Below are positions 30,984 through 41,390 of a stretch of DNA of 64,000 bases, one piece after another. Position 1 is the stretch's first letter; each line of letters starts with the position of its first letter. The translations under genes were made by a program, and so were the position numbers. Source of the stretch: Oxalobacter aliiformigenes. Lineage in GTDB: Bacteria > Pseudomonadota > Gammaproteobacteria > Burkholderiales > Burkholderiaceae_D. Location of the stretch: the NCBI RefSeq assembly GCF_027116575.1, contig NZ_CP098252.1:1674001-1738000 (forward strand), read 5' to 3'. The notes beneath the pieces were generated by a model. The model was not told the DNA's origin and made no database searches. It worked only from the letters and a program-made list of their open reading frames with translations.

Positions 30984-31025
30984 TTGTCAAAAGGGCCATT
31001 ACTGACGTAATGGCCCTTTTGACAA
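30984..31025 (-). terminator. Perfect 19-bp inverted repeat, terminator-like
   Basis: TTGTCAAAAGGGCCATTAC and its exact complement enclose a four-base loop. It lies just after the 2-hydroxyacid dehydrogenase stop and should end that transcript. The T run is inside the stem, and the pairing is longer than any other hairpin in the window. Confidence 0.7.
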
Positions 31026-31037
31026 TCGGTTCACTCC

Positions 31038-32006
31038 CTACAGTTTGTTAACAGGACAACGTGGCTTTTCTCCCCTGAAGCCACGAACGGCCTCTTCCGC
31101 ACACCGTGTCTTGAGATTCGATTCCGCCTGAACCGAATACCATGCCATATGTGGCGTAATAACAATATTCGGTGCAGAACGCAATGGACTGTCCATCGGT
31201 AAAGGTTCCTTGCTGGTAACATCCACACCCGCACCGGCTAGATGACCGGATTTCAGCGCATCGGCGAGCGCGGCTTCCTCAACCAGCCCACCCCGCGTCA
31301 CATTGACAAACATGGCCCCCCGTTTCATTCTGGCGAAACTTTCCGCATTCATCATTCTGGCATCCTGTGCATTGAGACTACAATGCAAGGAAAGTACGTC
31401 GGCCCTTTCAATGACATCTTCTTCCGATGTGAGCTCGATAAACGAACACTCCGGATCCCCCTTGACATGATCGGTAAAAATATCGAAACCGATCACCCGG
31501 CAACCGAGAGCATGAACACGCCGCGCAAACGCGAGTCCGATGCGGCCAAGGCCTATCACGCCAACGGTCATATTGGCGAGATGCTGGATCGGGATCATTT
31601 CGGCATAATTCCATCGTCCTGCCCTGACCTGATCATTCGCCTGGCATATCTTCCGGGTGATCGCCAGCATCAACGCCAATGCATGATTGGCGACTTCCGA
31701 AGTACCATAATCAGGCACATTGCATATCTGCACACCATGACGCGTGGCTGCGTCAAGATCGATATTGTCCACACCATCGCCATAACGGACTACCATCTTC
31801 AGTGACGGAAGCGCAGCAAACACTTTTTCGGTAAACGGGGCACGCTGATTGCATGCAGCGACAGCACCCTTGCAATTTGCAATCAGATCATCTTCCGTTT
31901 TGCACTGGAACAGTCTGTAGGGAATCCCGGCCGTTTCGAAAACCGATTTTTCTTCATCGATATTTACATGATTACAATCGGTAATGACAATCATTGCATC
32001 CACCAT
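31038..32006 (-). CDS. D-isomer-specific 2-hydroxyacid dehydrogenase family protein
   Basis: A 322-residue NAD-dependent dehydrogenase. It has the Rossmann motif GVIGLGRIGLAFARRV and catalytic residues in the expected places: Arg in NVTRGGLVEE, Glu in the VDVTSKEP segment, and His in ITPHMAWYS. The pattern is closest to CtBP-like and phosphoglycerate-dehydrogenase-like members, but the substrate cannot be read from sequence. The start follows AGGTG. It stands alone, with a strong inverted repeat after it. Confidence 0.9.
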   Translation of the reverse strand: MVDAMIVITDCNHVNIDEEKSVFETAGIPYRLFQCKTEDDLIANCKGAVAACNQRAPFTEKVFAALPSLKMVVRYGDGVDNIDLDAATRHGVQICNVPDYGTSEVANHALALMLAITRKICQANDQVRAGRWNYAEMIPIQHLANMTVGVIGLGRIGLAFARRVHALGCRVIGFDIFTDHVKGDPECSFIELTSEEDVIERADVLSLHCSLNAQDARMMNAESFARMKRGAMFVNVTRGGLVEEAALADALKSGHLAGAGVDVTSKEPLPMDSPLRSAPNIVITPHMAWYSVQAESNLKTRCAEEAVRGFRGEKPRCPVNKL

Positions 32007-32283
32007 AAAGACACCTGTTTTTTGAGTGAAATATGAAACCGCTCCAACCTGTTACATGAACCGGAATCTATTATATTCAAAACCGACACAAATGTCGGTG
32101 CAGCGACTCTGGCAAGCCAATCATATTCAGACATATTCCATACGGCAAAATGGCCTTCCGGCACTACTGCACACGGTTGTCCGAAACACAAGCCACGCCC
32201 TCTCCCAAAAAATAACATATCAGGAATGTGTCATAAAAACATGATTTGCGACACAATAAATTTTGGCAAGTCGCTGTTTTTTC
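32007..32283. other. Non-coding gap upstream of rpmB
   Basis: About 280 bases between the divergent dehydrogenase and the rpmB promoter. No frame here looks protein-like and I recognise no RNA gene; it should hold the dehydrogenase promoter. Confidence 0.4.
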
Positions 32284-32312
32284 TTGTGTTTCATCATACG
32301 CTCAGGTAAAAT
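32284..32312 (+). promoter_or_regulatory. Promoter of rpmBG
   Basis: TTGTGT is followed after 17 bases by TAAAAT. The start of rpmB lies about 30 bases downstream, so the leader is short. Confidence 0.5.
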
Positions 32313-32342
32313 TCCCGCTTCGTTATTTTTCTGGAGGTTCTT

Positions 32343-32579
32343 ATGGCTCGTGTTTGCCAGGTAACGGGGAAGAAACCCATGTCCGGGAATACGGTCTCTC
32401 ACGCTCATAACAAGTCGAGACGCCGTTTCATGCCGAATTTGCATTACCGCCGCTTTTTTGTCGAATCCGAAAACCGCTGGGTTTCCCTGCGTGTTTCCAA
32501 TGCCGGTCTTCGGGTGATCGACAAGCTGGGTATTGAAGCGGTTCTGGCCGATTTGCGCGCTCGCGGTGAGAAGGTCTGA
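32343..32579 (+). CDS. rpmB: 50S ribosomal protein L28
   Basis: A 78-residue basic ribosomal protein beginning [20 protein letters not shown], the usual L28 opening, with the [18 protein letters not shown] rRNA-binding stretch. It lacks the zinc CxxC pairs of the zinc-containing form. The ATG follows GGAGG at good spacing. rpmG follows on the same strand, as in most bacteria. Confidence 0.97.
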   Translation: MARVCQVTGKKPMSGNTVSHAHNKSRRRFMPNLHYRRFFVESENRWVSLRVSNAGLRVIDKLGIEAVLADLRARGEKV

Positions 32580-32613
32580 GCGGGTTTCGACTTTTTTTTG
32601 AGAGGTTTTTGTT

Positions 32614-32781
32614 ATGGCTAAGGCAGGTAGGGAAAAAATCAAGCTGGAATCGACTGCGGGTACGGGTCATTTTTATACGACAACGAAGAACAAGCGGACG
32701 ACTCCTGAAAAGATCGAGATTGTCAAGTTCGACCCAAAGGCAAGAAAGCATGTCCCTTACAAGGAAGCCAAGATCAAGTAA
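32614..32781 (+). CDS. rpmG: 50S ribosomal protein L33
   Basis: A 55-residue protein, [20 protein letters not shown] and then [20 protein letters not shown], ending KEAKIK. It is the zinc-free form without CxxC pairs. A GAGAGG sequence precedes the ATG. It is cotranscribed with rpmB and closed by the terminator at 32797. Confidence 0.96.
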   Translation: MAKAGREKIKLESTAGTGHFYTTTKNKRTTPEKIEIVKFDPKARKHVPYKEAKIK

Positions 32782-32796
32782 GTCTTCCTTTTACGG

Positions 32797-32827
32797 AAAA
32801 GCCGGCTTCATGCCGGCTTTTCGTTTT
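32797..32827 (+). terminator. Rho-independent terminator of rpmBG
   Basis: AAAAGCCGGC and GCCGGCTTTT form a 10-bp stem around five bases, followed by TTTT after one intervening CG. The moaD gene converges from the other side. Confidence 0.8.
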
Positions 32828-32859
32828 AGTAATTTTCCTATATTTCAAAACGCCAAAAG

Positions 32860-33117
32860 TTACCCTCCAGTCACCGGAGGGAAAAAAGCGACTTCACAAT
32901 CCTCGGTCAGAATGGTGTCCGGATCGGCCATTTTCAGCTGACATGCCATTCGCAATCCGTTCTTTTTTTCAAGAACATCACTCCAGGGTTCCCCTCTTTT
33001 CATCAGATATCGCCGAAGATTGCCAATTGTCCGGACTTCTTCAGGAACATCCACCCACTCCTCCGAAACGCCCAGTGCCTCACGAACACTGGCGAAATAA
33101 CGCAATCTGACTTTCAT
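32860..33117 (-). CDS. moaD: Molybdopterin synthase sulfur-carrier subunit
   Basis: An 85-residue ubiquitin-like protein starting MKVRLRYFASVREALG and ending in the required Gly-Gly (FFPPVTGG), whose carboxyl end is thiolated to supply sulfur to molybdopterin. The ATG overlaps the moeA stop as ATGA. Its partner moaE is 15 kb away at 17025. Confidence 0.95.
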   Translation of the reverse strand: MKVRLRYFASVREALGVSEEWVDVPEEVRTIGNLRRYLMKRGEPWSDVLEKKNGLRMACQLKMADPDTILTEDCEVAFFPPVTGG

Positions 33118-34331
33118 GAACGGAAAAAACCGGCAAATGGAATGAATTTCACCCAATCACCCACATTGATCGTTCTGCCCGGCGGATTGTCGATCAACCC
33201 GTCTCCCCACACCACAGACGACAGGACTCCTGACCCCTGATTGTCAAACAGTTCGGCTTCCCCCCTCTCATTGAGTCTGGCACGCAGGAACTCGTTGCGC
33301 TCATCCGCCCTGTCGTGCGAGCTGGCAGCCCTGACCCGCACTGTTTTCGGCATCACATCGAACACTCCCTGCATTCGTAAAATACAAGGCCGGACAAACA
33401 ACAGAAAAGTCACATAACTGGATACCGGATTGCCAGGCAATCCGATAATGGCGACATTTCTCCGGATACCGGATGGACAACCGATTTCACCATATACAAG
33501 CGGTTTCCCGGGTTTGACGGCGATTCGCCAGAAATGCACTTTTCCTTCCGCTTCAATCGCCGCCCTGACATGATCTTCTTCACCGACGGAAACGCCGCCG
33601 GACGTCAGTATCAGATCGTGCCCGGCCGCCGCATCAACCAGCATCGAACACGTCATCTGAAAATCATCCGGAACGATACCGAAATCGGACACCTCACAAC
33701 CGAAATCTTCCAGCAATGCTCTCAGTGTATACCGGTTGGAATTGTATATTTTTCCGGGCAAAAGCGGCTCTCCCGGCAAAACCAGCTCATCTCCTGTCGA
33801 CATCAACGCGACTTTCGGTTTTCTGACAACCGGCAGATGCGTCAGTCCCACCGAAGCGGCTATACCGATATGCCCTGCCTGCAGACGGGTTCCGGCACTC
33901 AACACCATATCACCCTTTTCGACATCCTCCCCGGCCTGCCTGACGGACTCTCCTTTTACGGGCAGACGTTCGAATTTCAGTCTGTTTCCCTCCACCAGAC
34001 ACCACTCCTGCCGCATCACCGTATCGGCGCCATCCGGTAACGGCGCCCCCGTAAAAATCCGTGCTGCCTCGCCAGGTCCAAGTCCACCTCCCGGATGCCC
34101 CGCCGGAATTCTCTGCCGGATGAGCAGTACCGTTTCCGGACCGGTTACATCACTGAACCGGAAGGCATAACCGTCCATGGCAGAATTGTCCGTATTGGGA
34201 ACAGCTACATCCGAATACCGGTTTTCAGCCAGGACACGACCATTCGCCTGCAAAAGGGAAACCGTTTCCGTCCCATTTACAGGAGAGATATTTTCAAGCA
34301 ATCTGACAAGCGCTTCATCAACAGTCAGCAT
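33114..34331 (-). CDS. moeA: Molybdopterin molybdenumtransferase MoeA
   Basis: Inserts molybdate into adenylated molybdopterin. The 405-residue protein starts MLTVDEALVRLLENISPV, the usual family opening, with GGGA before it; a longer upstream frame would run into thrC. Domain phrases in order are NSAMDGYAF, RIFTGAPLPDGADTVM, STGDELV, TSGGVSVGEEDHV and GLPGNPVSSYVTF. It follows thrC after 58 bases and is coupled to moaD. Confidence 0.96.
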   Translation of the reverse strand: MLTVDEALVRLLENISPVNGTETVSLLQANGRVLAENRYSDVAVPNTDNSAMDGYAFRFSDVTGPETVLLIRQRIPAGHPGGGLGPGEAARIFTGAPLPDGADTVMRQEWCLVEGNRLKFERLPVKGESVRQAGEDVEKGDMVLSAGTRLQAGHIGIAASVGLTHLPVVRKPKVALMSTGDELVLPGEPLLPGKIYNSNRYTLRALLEDFGCEVSDFGIVPDDFQMTCSMLVDAAAGHDLILTSGGVSVGEEDHVRAAIEAEGKVHFWRIAVKPGKPLVYGEIGCPSGIRRNVAIIGLPGNPVSSYVTFLLFVRPCILRMQGVFDVMPKTVRVRAASSHDRADERNEFLRARLNERGEAELFDNQGSGVLSSVVWGDGLIDNPPGRTINVGDWVKFIPFAGFFRS

Positions 34332-34389
34332 GTTTTTCCCATCCGGCGATTTTCTGACAATGCCGTCCAGTCCGATCCGGCAGACCGAT

Positions 34390-35859
34390 TCAGAGTCCTG
34401 TCCTTTCGGCAATGAATTTCTTGACCTCTCCGTCATCGATCGGCATCACAGTAAAGCGCTGCGGCAATTCCTCGATTCTTTCGAAACCTGCCGGCCTTGC
34501 GGCGTTTCTGCCCAGCGCCTCGAAAATCGTCTCATTGAATTTGGCCGCCTGAGCCGTTTCCAGCACAATCATGGTAACGCCTTTTCGCTGATGCTCACGC
34601 GCAACCTTGATACCATCCGCAGTATGTGGATCAATCGTGATACCGTATTCTTTCTGAACAAAACGGATCGTTTCGATACGATCTGCATGAGTAGACTTGC
34701 CTGACTCGAAACCGTAATTTTTCACCTGTGGAAATTCATTTCCGTCACTACCGTACTGACCAGACAAATCGAAAAAACCTTTTGTTTCGATTTGCCTGAA
34801 AAGACCGTTGACCCGCTCACCGTCCTGGCCGAGCAGATCATATACGAAACGCTCGAAATTGGACGCTTTCGAGATATCCATCGAAGGACTGCTCGTATGC
34901 CATGTTTCTTCCGATTTCCGGACACGATAAACACCCGTCCGGAAAAATTCGTCCAGCACATCATTTTCATTCGTCGCGACAACCAGACGGTCTATCGGCA
35001 ATCCCATCATTCGGGCAATATGTCCCGCACAGATATTGCCGAAATTGCCCGATGGTACCGTAAACGACACTTTTTCCTCATTGCCGGTCGTTGCCATCAG
35101 GTACGCCCTGAAATAATAGACGACCTGAGCGACCACACGGGCCCAGTTGATGGAATTGACCGTCCCGATTTTCTGCCGCGCCTTGTATTCCAGATCGTTG
35201 GATACCGCTTTTACGATATCCTGACAATCATCGAAAACACCCTCAATAGCGATGTTGAAAATATTCGGATCCTGCAAACTGAACATCTGTGCCGTCTGGA
35301 AAGCACTCATTTTCCGGTATGGCGACAGCATGAACACGCGAATGCCTTTTTTGCCTCTCATGGCATATTCGGCTGCACTGCCGGTATCGCCGGACGTCGC
35401 ACCCAGTATATTGAGTTCGGCATGCTGCCGTTTCAATTCATACTCGAAAAGATTGCCGAGCAACTGCATGGCCATATCCTTGAAAGCCAGCGTTGGCCCG
35501 TTCGACAGCCCCAGCAACATCAGTTTCCGGCCATCCTTTTCTTCCAGCAGACGTAACGGCGTAATGGCATCTAACGCATCGTCGCTCCGGACATTCCTGT
35601 ACACTTCAGGTGTATAGGTCTTTTCGGCCAGCATTTTCAGGTCTTTTTCCGGAATGTCGTCTGCAAACTTTCCGAGAATTTCAAAAGCCAGTTCCGCATA
35701 GGACAGGGAACGCCATTTGTCCAGTTCCTGCCCGGTTACGACCGGATAGGACTCCGGCATATAAAGACCGCCATCAGGCGCCAGACCTTCCAGCAAAATC
35801 TGCGAAAAAGAGCGTTTCGAAGCGCTTTTATCTTTGGAGCGGGTAGATATGTATTGCAT
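34390..35859 (-). CDS. thrC: Threonine synthase
   Basis: Converts O-phosphohomoserine to threonine with PLP. The 489-residue protein is the long form found in proteobacteria, starting MQYISTRSKDKSASKRSFSQ. The PLP lysine lies in TLAFKDMAMQ, and GATSGDTGSAAEYAMRG is the phosphate-binding region. In related genomes it directly follows hom; here hom is 29 kb away. Confidence 0.97.
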   Translation of the reverse strand: MQYISTRSKDKSASKRSFSQILLEGLAPDGGLYMPESYPVVTGQELDKWRSLSYAELAFEILGKFADDIPEKDLKMLAEKTYTPEVYRNVRSDDALDAITPLRLLEEKDGRKLMLLGLSNGPTLAFKDMAMQLLGNLFEYELKRQHAELNILGATSGDTGSAAEYAMRGKKGIRVFMLSPYRKMSAFQTAQMFSLQDPNIFNIAIEGVFDDCQDIVKAVSNDLEYKARQKIGTVNSINWARVVAQVVYYFRAYLMATTGNEEKVSFTVPSGNFGNICAGHIARMMGLPIDRLVVATNENDVLDEFFRTGVYRVRKSEETWHTSSPSMDISKASNFERFVYDLLGQDGERVNGLFRQIETKGFFDLSGQYGSDGNEFPQVKNYGFESGKSTHADRIETIRFVQKEYGITIDPHTADGIKVAREHQRKGVTMIVLETAQAAKFNETIFEALGRNAARPAGFERIEELPQRFTVMPIDDGEVKKFIAERTGL

Positions 35860-36082
35860 ACAGACATCTCGACAATTCAGCAATGGGACACAACCGGAAA
35901 CGGAACGCCCGCTTTCACGAAATCGGCAACGCTATCCGGTTCAACAAGACTTAGCATTGTAACCAAATTCCGTTTCGATAGACATTTATCGAATAAAATT
36001 GCACGTTTTCAAACGATAGTCCAACCAGAAAGTTCAAAAAGTAATATCCTATTTCCATTCACCGTTTTTTGGATACGACATC

Positions 36083-37696
36083 ATGTCTCCTAAAGTCGCC
36101 ATTGCCCAAATCAACAGTACCGTCGGGGATCTTCCCGGCAACCGGGAACGCATCGCCCAATTCGCCCGCCAGGCCGCTGCCCGGGGGGCCGATATCGTAC
36201 TCACGCCGGAACTGTCTCTGACAGGTTATCCTCCGGAAGATCTCCTGCTTCAGCACAGCTTCCATTCGGCGACACAACTCGAGCTGGACAGACTGAAAAA
36301 CGAACTGGCGGAACTGGACAACGTCCACGTTCTTGTTGGCCACCATTGCATCCGCGACGGGCTTTGTTACAATGCGTGCTCTGTACTGGCAAACGGATCC
36401 ATCGTCGGCACCTATTTCAAACAGGAATTGCCCAATTACACCGTCTTTGACGAAAAACGCTATTTCACACCGGGAAAGGAACCGCTGGTATTTAACGTCA
36501 AGGGAACCCGGTTCGGGATAGCGATCTGTGAGGACATCTGGTTTTCCGAACCCGCAGAACGTACCCGTGAAGCCGGCGCCGATGTTCTTCTGGTCATGAA
36601 CAGTTCTCCCTATCATATGGGGAAAATGCACCAGCGTCCGGTTATCGTCCGCCAAAACGTCATCCATCACGGAATGTCCGCCATTTATGCCAATCTGGTC
36701 GGCGGTCAGGACGAACTGATTTTCGACGGCTGTTCATTTGCGATGAACCGTGCCGGAAAAGTCTGCATCCAGCTGAAACAATGTGAAGAAGACATGGAAA
36801 TCGTGTCTTTCGAAAACGGCGATCCCGTCAATGGACGCATGGAAGAACATCCTTCCGTCGAACGTGAAGTCTATCGCGCTCTCGTTCTGGGCGTGAGAGA
36901 CTATGTCAACAAGAACGGTTTTCCCGGAGTCATTATCGGGCTGTCCGGTGGCGTCGATTCAGCGCTCGTTCTGGCTATTGCCGTTGACGCACTCGGCCCT
37001 GAAAAAGTCCGTGCCGTCATGATGCCATCTCCCTATACGAGCGATATTTCACGCATCGACGCTGCCGAAATGGCTGCCCGACTCAACGTCAGTTATGACG
37101 AAATTCCGATTTCGGACTGTTTTTCCTCGTTTTTGCAGACGCTGGCCCCACAGTTTGCGGGTCTTGCCGAAGACTCGACGGAAGAAAACCTTCAGGCCCG
37201 CATACGCGGTACGCTTCTGATGGCCCTGTCCAACAAATTCGGTTCCATCGTGCTAACTACAGGCAACAAGAGTGAAATGGCTGTCGGTTACTGTACCCTT
37301 TACGGCGACATGGCCGGTGGTTTTGCCGTCATCAAGGACATATACAAAACGCTCGTTTACCGGCTCTGCCGCTATCGCAACACCCTCTCGGACGTCATTC
37401 CGGAACGGATGCTGACCCGTGCACCGACAGCCGAGCTGAAACCCAACCAGTTCGATCAGGATACGTTGCCTCCCTACGAAGTGCTCGACGCAATCGTCAA
37501 AATGTTCATGGAAGAAAACAGAAGCGTCAATGAAATCGTCCGCAACGGCTACAGCCACATCGTCGTCGAACGGATCGTACGCCTGATGAGAATCAATGAA
37601 TACAAACGCCGCCAGGCCCCGATCGGTATCCGTATCACTCCGCGGGGCTTCGGCCGTGACTGGAGATGTCCCATAACCTCGAAATTTCGCGATTGA
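36083..37696 (+). CDS. nadE: Glutamine-dependent NAD(+) synthetase
   Basis: Amidates deamido-NAD in the last step of NAD synthesis. The 537-residue protein joins an N-terminal nitrilase-like glutaminase (catalytic Glu in LTPELSLTGYPP, Lys in ELPNYTVFDEKRYF, Cys in GIAICEDIWF) to a C-terminal synthetase ([20 protein letters not shown]). This is the long form that uses glutamine. It is followed 75 bases later by glnB, a pair typical of betaproteobacteria. Confidence 0.97.
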   Translation: MSPKVAIAQINSTVGDLPGNRERIAQFARQAAARGADIVLTPELSLTGYPPEDLLLQHSFHSATQLELDRLKNELAELDNVHVLVGHHCIRDGLCYNACSVLANGSIVGTYFKQELPNYTVFDEKRYFTPGKEPLVFNVKGTRFGIAICEDIWFSEPAERTREAGADVLLVMNSSPYHMGKMHQRPVIVRQNVIHHGMSAIYANLVGGQDELIFDGCSFAMNRAGKVCIQLKQCEEDMEIVSFENGDPVNGRMEEHPSVEREVYRALVLGVRDYVNKNGFPGVIIGLSGGVDSALVLAIAVDALGPEKVRAVMMPSPYTSDISRIDAAEMAARLNVSYDEIPISDCFSSFLQTLAPQFAGLAEDSTEENLQARIRGTLLMALSNKFGSIVLTTGNKSEMAVGYCTLYGDMAGGFAVIKDIYKTLVYRLCRYRNTLSDVIPERMLTRAPTAELKPNQFDQDTLPPYEVLDAIVKMFMEENRSVNEIVRNGYSHIVVERIVRLMRINEYKRRQAPIGIRITPRGFGRDWRCPITSKFRD

Positions 37697-37717
37697 TGAC
37701 GAATTGTTTTAAAATGA

Positions 37718-38110
<393 letters not shown>

Positions 38111-38170
38111 TCCTATAAAACTGTACATCTGAAAAGGATTGCGAAACCGGATTCATGCATCAGATCAAAC

Positions 38171-38206
38171 AAAAAAGCAGCGGATCAACCGCTGCTTTTT
38201 TCAATC
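38171..38206. terminator. Bidirectional terminator between glnB and GNAT gene
   Basis: AAAAAAGCAGCGG and CCGCTGCTTTTTT form a long stem around five bases, with T runs on both strands. It serves glnB in one direction and the converging acetyltransferase gene in the other. Confidence 0.85.
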
Positions 38207-38785
38207 CAGCTTTTTCCTGAAAACATATGTATCCAGACATCCGGTATCCCGTGACACATCGTTTTCAAACCGGTCAACCACAGTAAAACCGTTTTTTTCG
38301 TAATACGGCACATTGCAGGTTACATCCGCCCAGAGAAAAAGATTCCCGACTCCGTTTTTTCGGCAAATCCGCTCCAGATTATCCAGAAGCATACGCCCCG
38401 TTCCACTGACACGGCTCATGAAAAGTCCCATCTGGACATCGTTTTCCCCCATGAACTTTTTGACGGCATCACCGTTTCTGGTGAGATAATTCCTGTATTC
38501 CTGTGCAATCTTTTTTTCCTTGTCCGGGAAAAACGACAGTTTGCGGCAAAACCAGCCATCGCAACCGCTTCTGTCTGCCTTCAGCCCGGCCAGAAGAAAG
38601 GCATCCAGCCCGTCATCCACGACACTGAATGACAAATGACGGTTGACATCGTAATAGCGCACCAGATATTCATGAATGAAACGATTCAGTTCCGGCCGGG
38701 TTCCTTCCAGTTCATATGCCCAGATATCATGGGCCATCTGCCCTGCAGCTTCTATATCGCTTTCCTGAAATGCCCTGATTCCCAT
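38201..38785 (-). CDS. GNAT-family N-acetyltransferase
   Basis: A 194-residue GNAT-fold protein. The acetyl-CoA loop is VSGTGRMLLDNL, with the following helix and strand (GNLFLWADVTCNVPYYEKNG) typical of the fold. The start follows AGGCGG; an upstream in-frame ATG would add nine residues. The substrate is unknown. It converges on glnB and shares its terminator. Confidence 0.75.
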   Translation of the reverse strand: MGIRAFQESDIEAAGQMAHDIWAYELEGTRPELNRFIHEYLVRYYDVNRHLSFSVVDDGLDAFLLAGLKADRSGCDGWFCRKLSFFPDKEKKIAQEYRNYLTRNGDAVKKFMGENDVQMGLFMSRVSGTGRMLLDNLERICRKNGVGNLFLWADVTCNVPYYEKNGFTVVDRFENDVSRDTGCLDTYVFRKKLD

Positions 38786-38955
38786 AAACCGCCTGCGCAA
38801 TACGCCTGTCAAACAGATACACCATTCCGATAAAACATGAAAAAACGGTGGAGTGAATGCCGTCCGGCTGAAAAAGTATCCCCGAAAATATCGTGAAAAA
38901 TACCTGCAACATCACAACCCGGTCTGCGTATCCTTCTGCCGCCAGAAAGAGCGAA

Positions 38956-39396
38956 TTATTTCTTTCCGCTTTCAGCTGCCAGTTTTCTGGCTTCTGCCTG
39001 TTGCTGCGGCGTCATGACCGCCAGCATGTTTTTCGCACCGGTCTGGGACATTTTATAACCCTGTCCTCCCGACAGGCTGTACCATTTGTATGCCTGCACC
39101 GGATCGGCTCTCATGCCGAGACCCAGTTCATACATCCTGCCCAGCATGTATTGCGCACGGATATGTCCTTTTTCCGCAGCACGTTTCATCCACATACCGC
39201 ATATCTGGTCATCCTGCTCAATCGTCGTCCCGCTGCAATACATTTCAGCGATTTCCACCATGGAATCCACATTGCCCTTTTCCGCTTCGGCAGTCAGTTT
39301 CGCCACTTTTTCCTGGCCGGTTGTACAACCGGCCAGCATACCGAGAGAAATCAGAACCAGACCGGCAGGAATCGTTTTTTTCAAAAAAGACAACAT
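38956..39396 (-). CDS. Sel1-repeat lipoprotein
   Basis: A 146-residue protein with a lipoprotein signal peptide ending in a clear lipobox (LAGC, Cys about residue 24), followed by Sel1 repeats, including AAEKGHIRAQYMLGRMYELG and DPVQAYKWYSLSGGQGYKMS. It should sit in the periplasm anchored to a membrane. Function unknown; such proteins often hold envelope complexes together. Confidence 0.8.
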   Translation of the reverse strand: MLSFLKKTIPAGLVLISLGMLAGCTTGQEKVAKLTAEAEKGNVDSMVEIAEMYCSGTTIEQDDQICGMWMKRAAEKGHIRAQYMLGRMYELGLGMRADPVQAYKWYSLSGGQGYKMSQTGAKNMLAVMTPQQQAEARKLAAESGKK

Positions 39397-39486
39397 GAAA
39401 ACCCCTCAACAGAAAAAGACGGTGAAACCGTCCCGAATAGCGACCATACACAAAGTATATCGGGACAAGCCATATTATTCCAGCCG

Positions 39487-40128
39487 CTACCGCCCTTTCA
39501 GAAGCACGACAACAGCACCGGATCCACCATCGGCAGGTTTCGCCTGACAGAACGCGACAACATCCGCCCGCTGGACCAGCCACTTGTGAACGAGCTTCTT
39601 CAATACAGGTTCGTTATTGACAGACCCCAGTCCCTTGCCATGAACGATACGGACACACCGTATGCCACGTACAGCCGCCTGACGCAGAAACTCGACAATC
39701 ATTTCCCGGGCTTCATCCCGGCGCATCCCATGCAGATCAAGCTGATCCTGAATGACCCAGTGCCCCCTGCGCAATTTGCGAACGACATCGGGACCTATTC
39801 CGTTTTTTGCGTAACTCAGCGTCTCATCGGTTTCCAACAGGCTCTCGACACTGAATTCATCTGACAGTGAATCAAGCAAAGCCTGCTTTTCATCAGCGAT
39901 CCGCTGGACAGGAATCGGCTTCGGAGATGAAAAAACCGGTTCAATCCGGTCATGCGTCTCGAGAGGTATCACATCACCGATACTTTTCAGAAACAGCTCC
40001 CGATCCGAAATGGCTTGTCGTTCGGCTCTCTTGCGGGCTTCTTCCTGTTTTCTTTTATCCTCGTTGACTTTTTTTACCGCCTTCTTCAACGTGCGGAAAT
40101 CGGAAATCTTTCTGGACGATGAAGCCAT
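39487..40128 (-). CDS. Smr-domain protein (SmrA-like)
   Basis: A 213-residue protein with a basic coiled-coil N-terminal region (KKAVKKVNEDKRKQEEARKR) and a C-terminal Smr domain containing the catalytic-type phrases LDLHGMRRDEAREMIVEFL and RIVHGKGLGS. Smr proteins cut RNA or DNA, and SmrA/SmrB relatives act on collided ribosomes or mRNA. It begins eight bases after the trxB stop and is probably cotranscribed with it. Confidence 0.88.
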   Translation of the reverse strand: MASSSRKISDFRTLKKAVKKVNEDKRKQEEARKRAERQAISDRELFLKSIGDVIPLETHDRIEPVFSSPKPIPVQRIADEKQALLDSLSDEFSVESLLETDETLSYAKNGIGPDVVRKLRRGHWVIQDQLDLHGMRRDEAREMIVEFLRQAAVRGIRCVRIVHGKGLGSVNNEPVLKKLVHKWLVQRADVVAFCQAKPADGGSGAVVVLLKGR

Positions 40129-40136
40129 GGTTTTCA

Positions 40137-41220
<1,084 letters not shown>

Positions 41221-41390
41221 AAACGAAAGCGCCCGGGCAAGAAGCACGCTCTTCATGAACAATATATTTTGCTGCTAAAAATCAGTCCCCTTGTTTCCGG
41301 ACATTGGGCCTTTTCCCAAAGTCGAATACAATAGCCACGGACAGACTGTCCGGGCATACATGAAGTGAAAGATTCTATCGTTACGGATTC

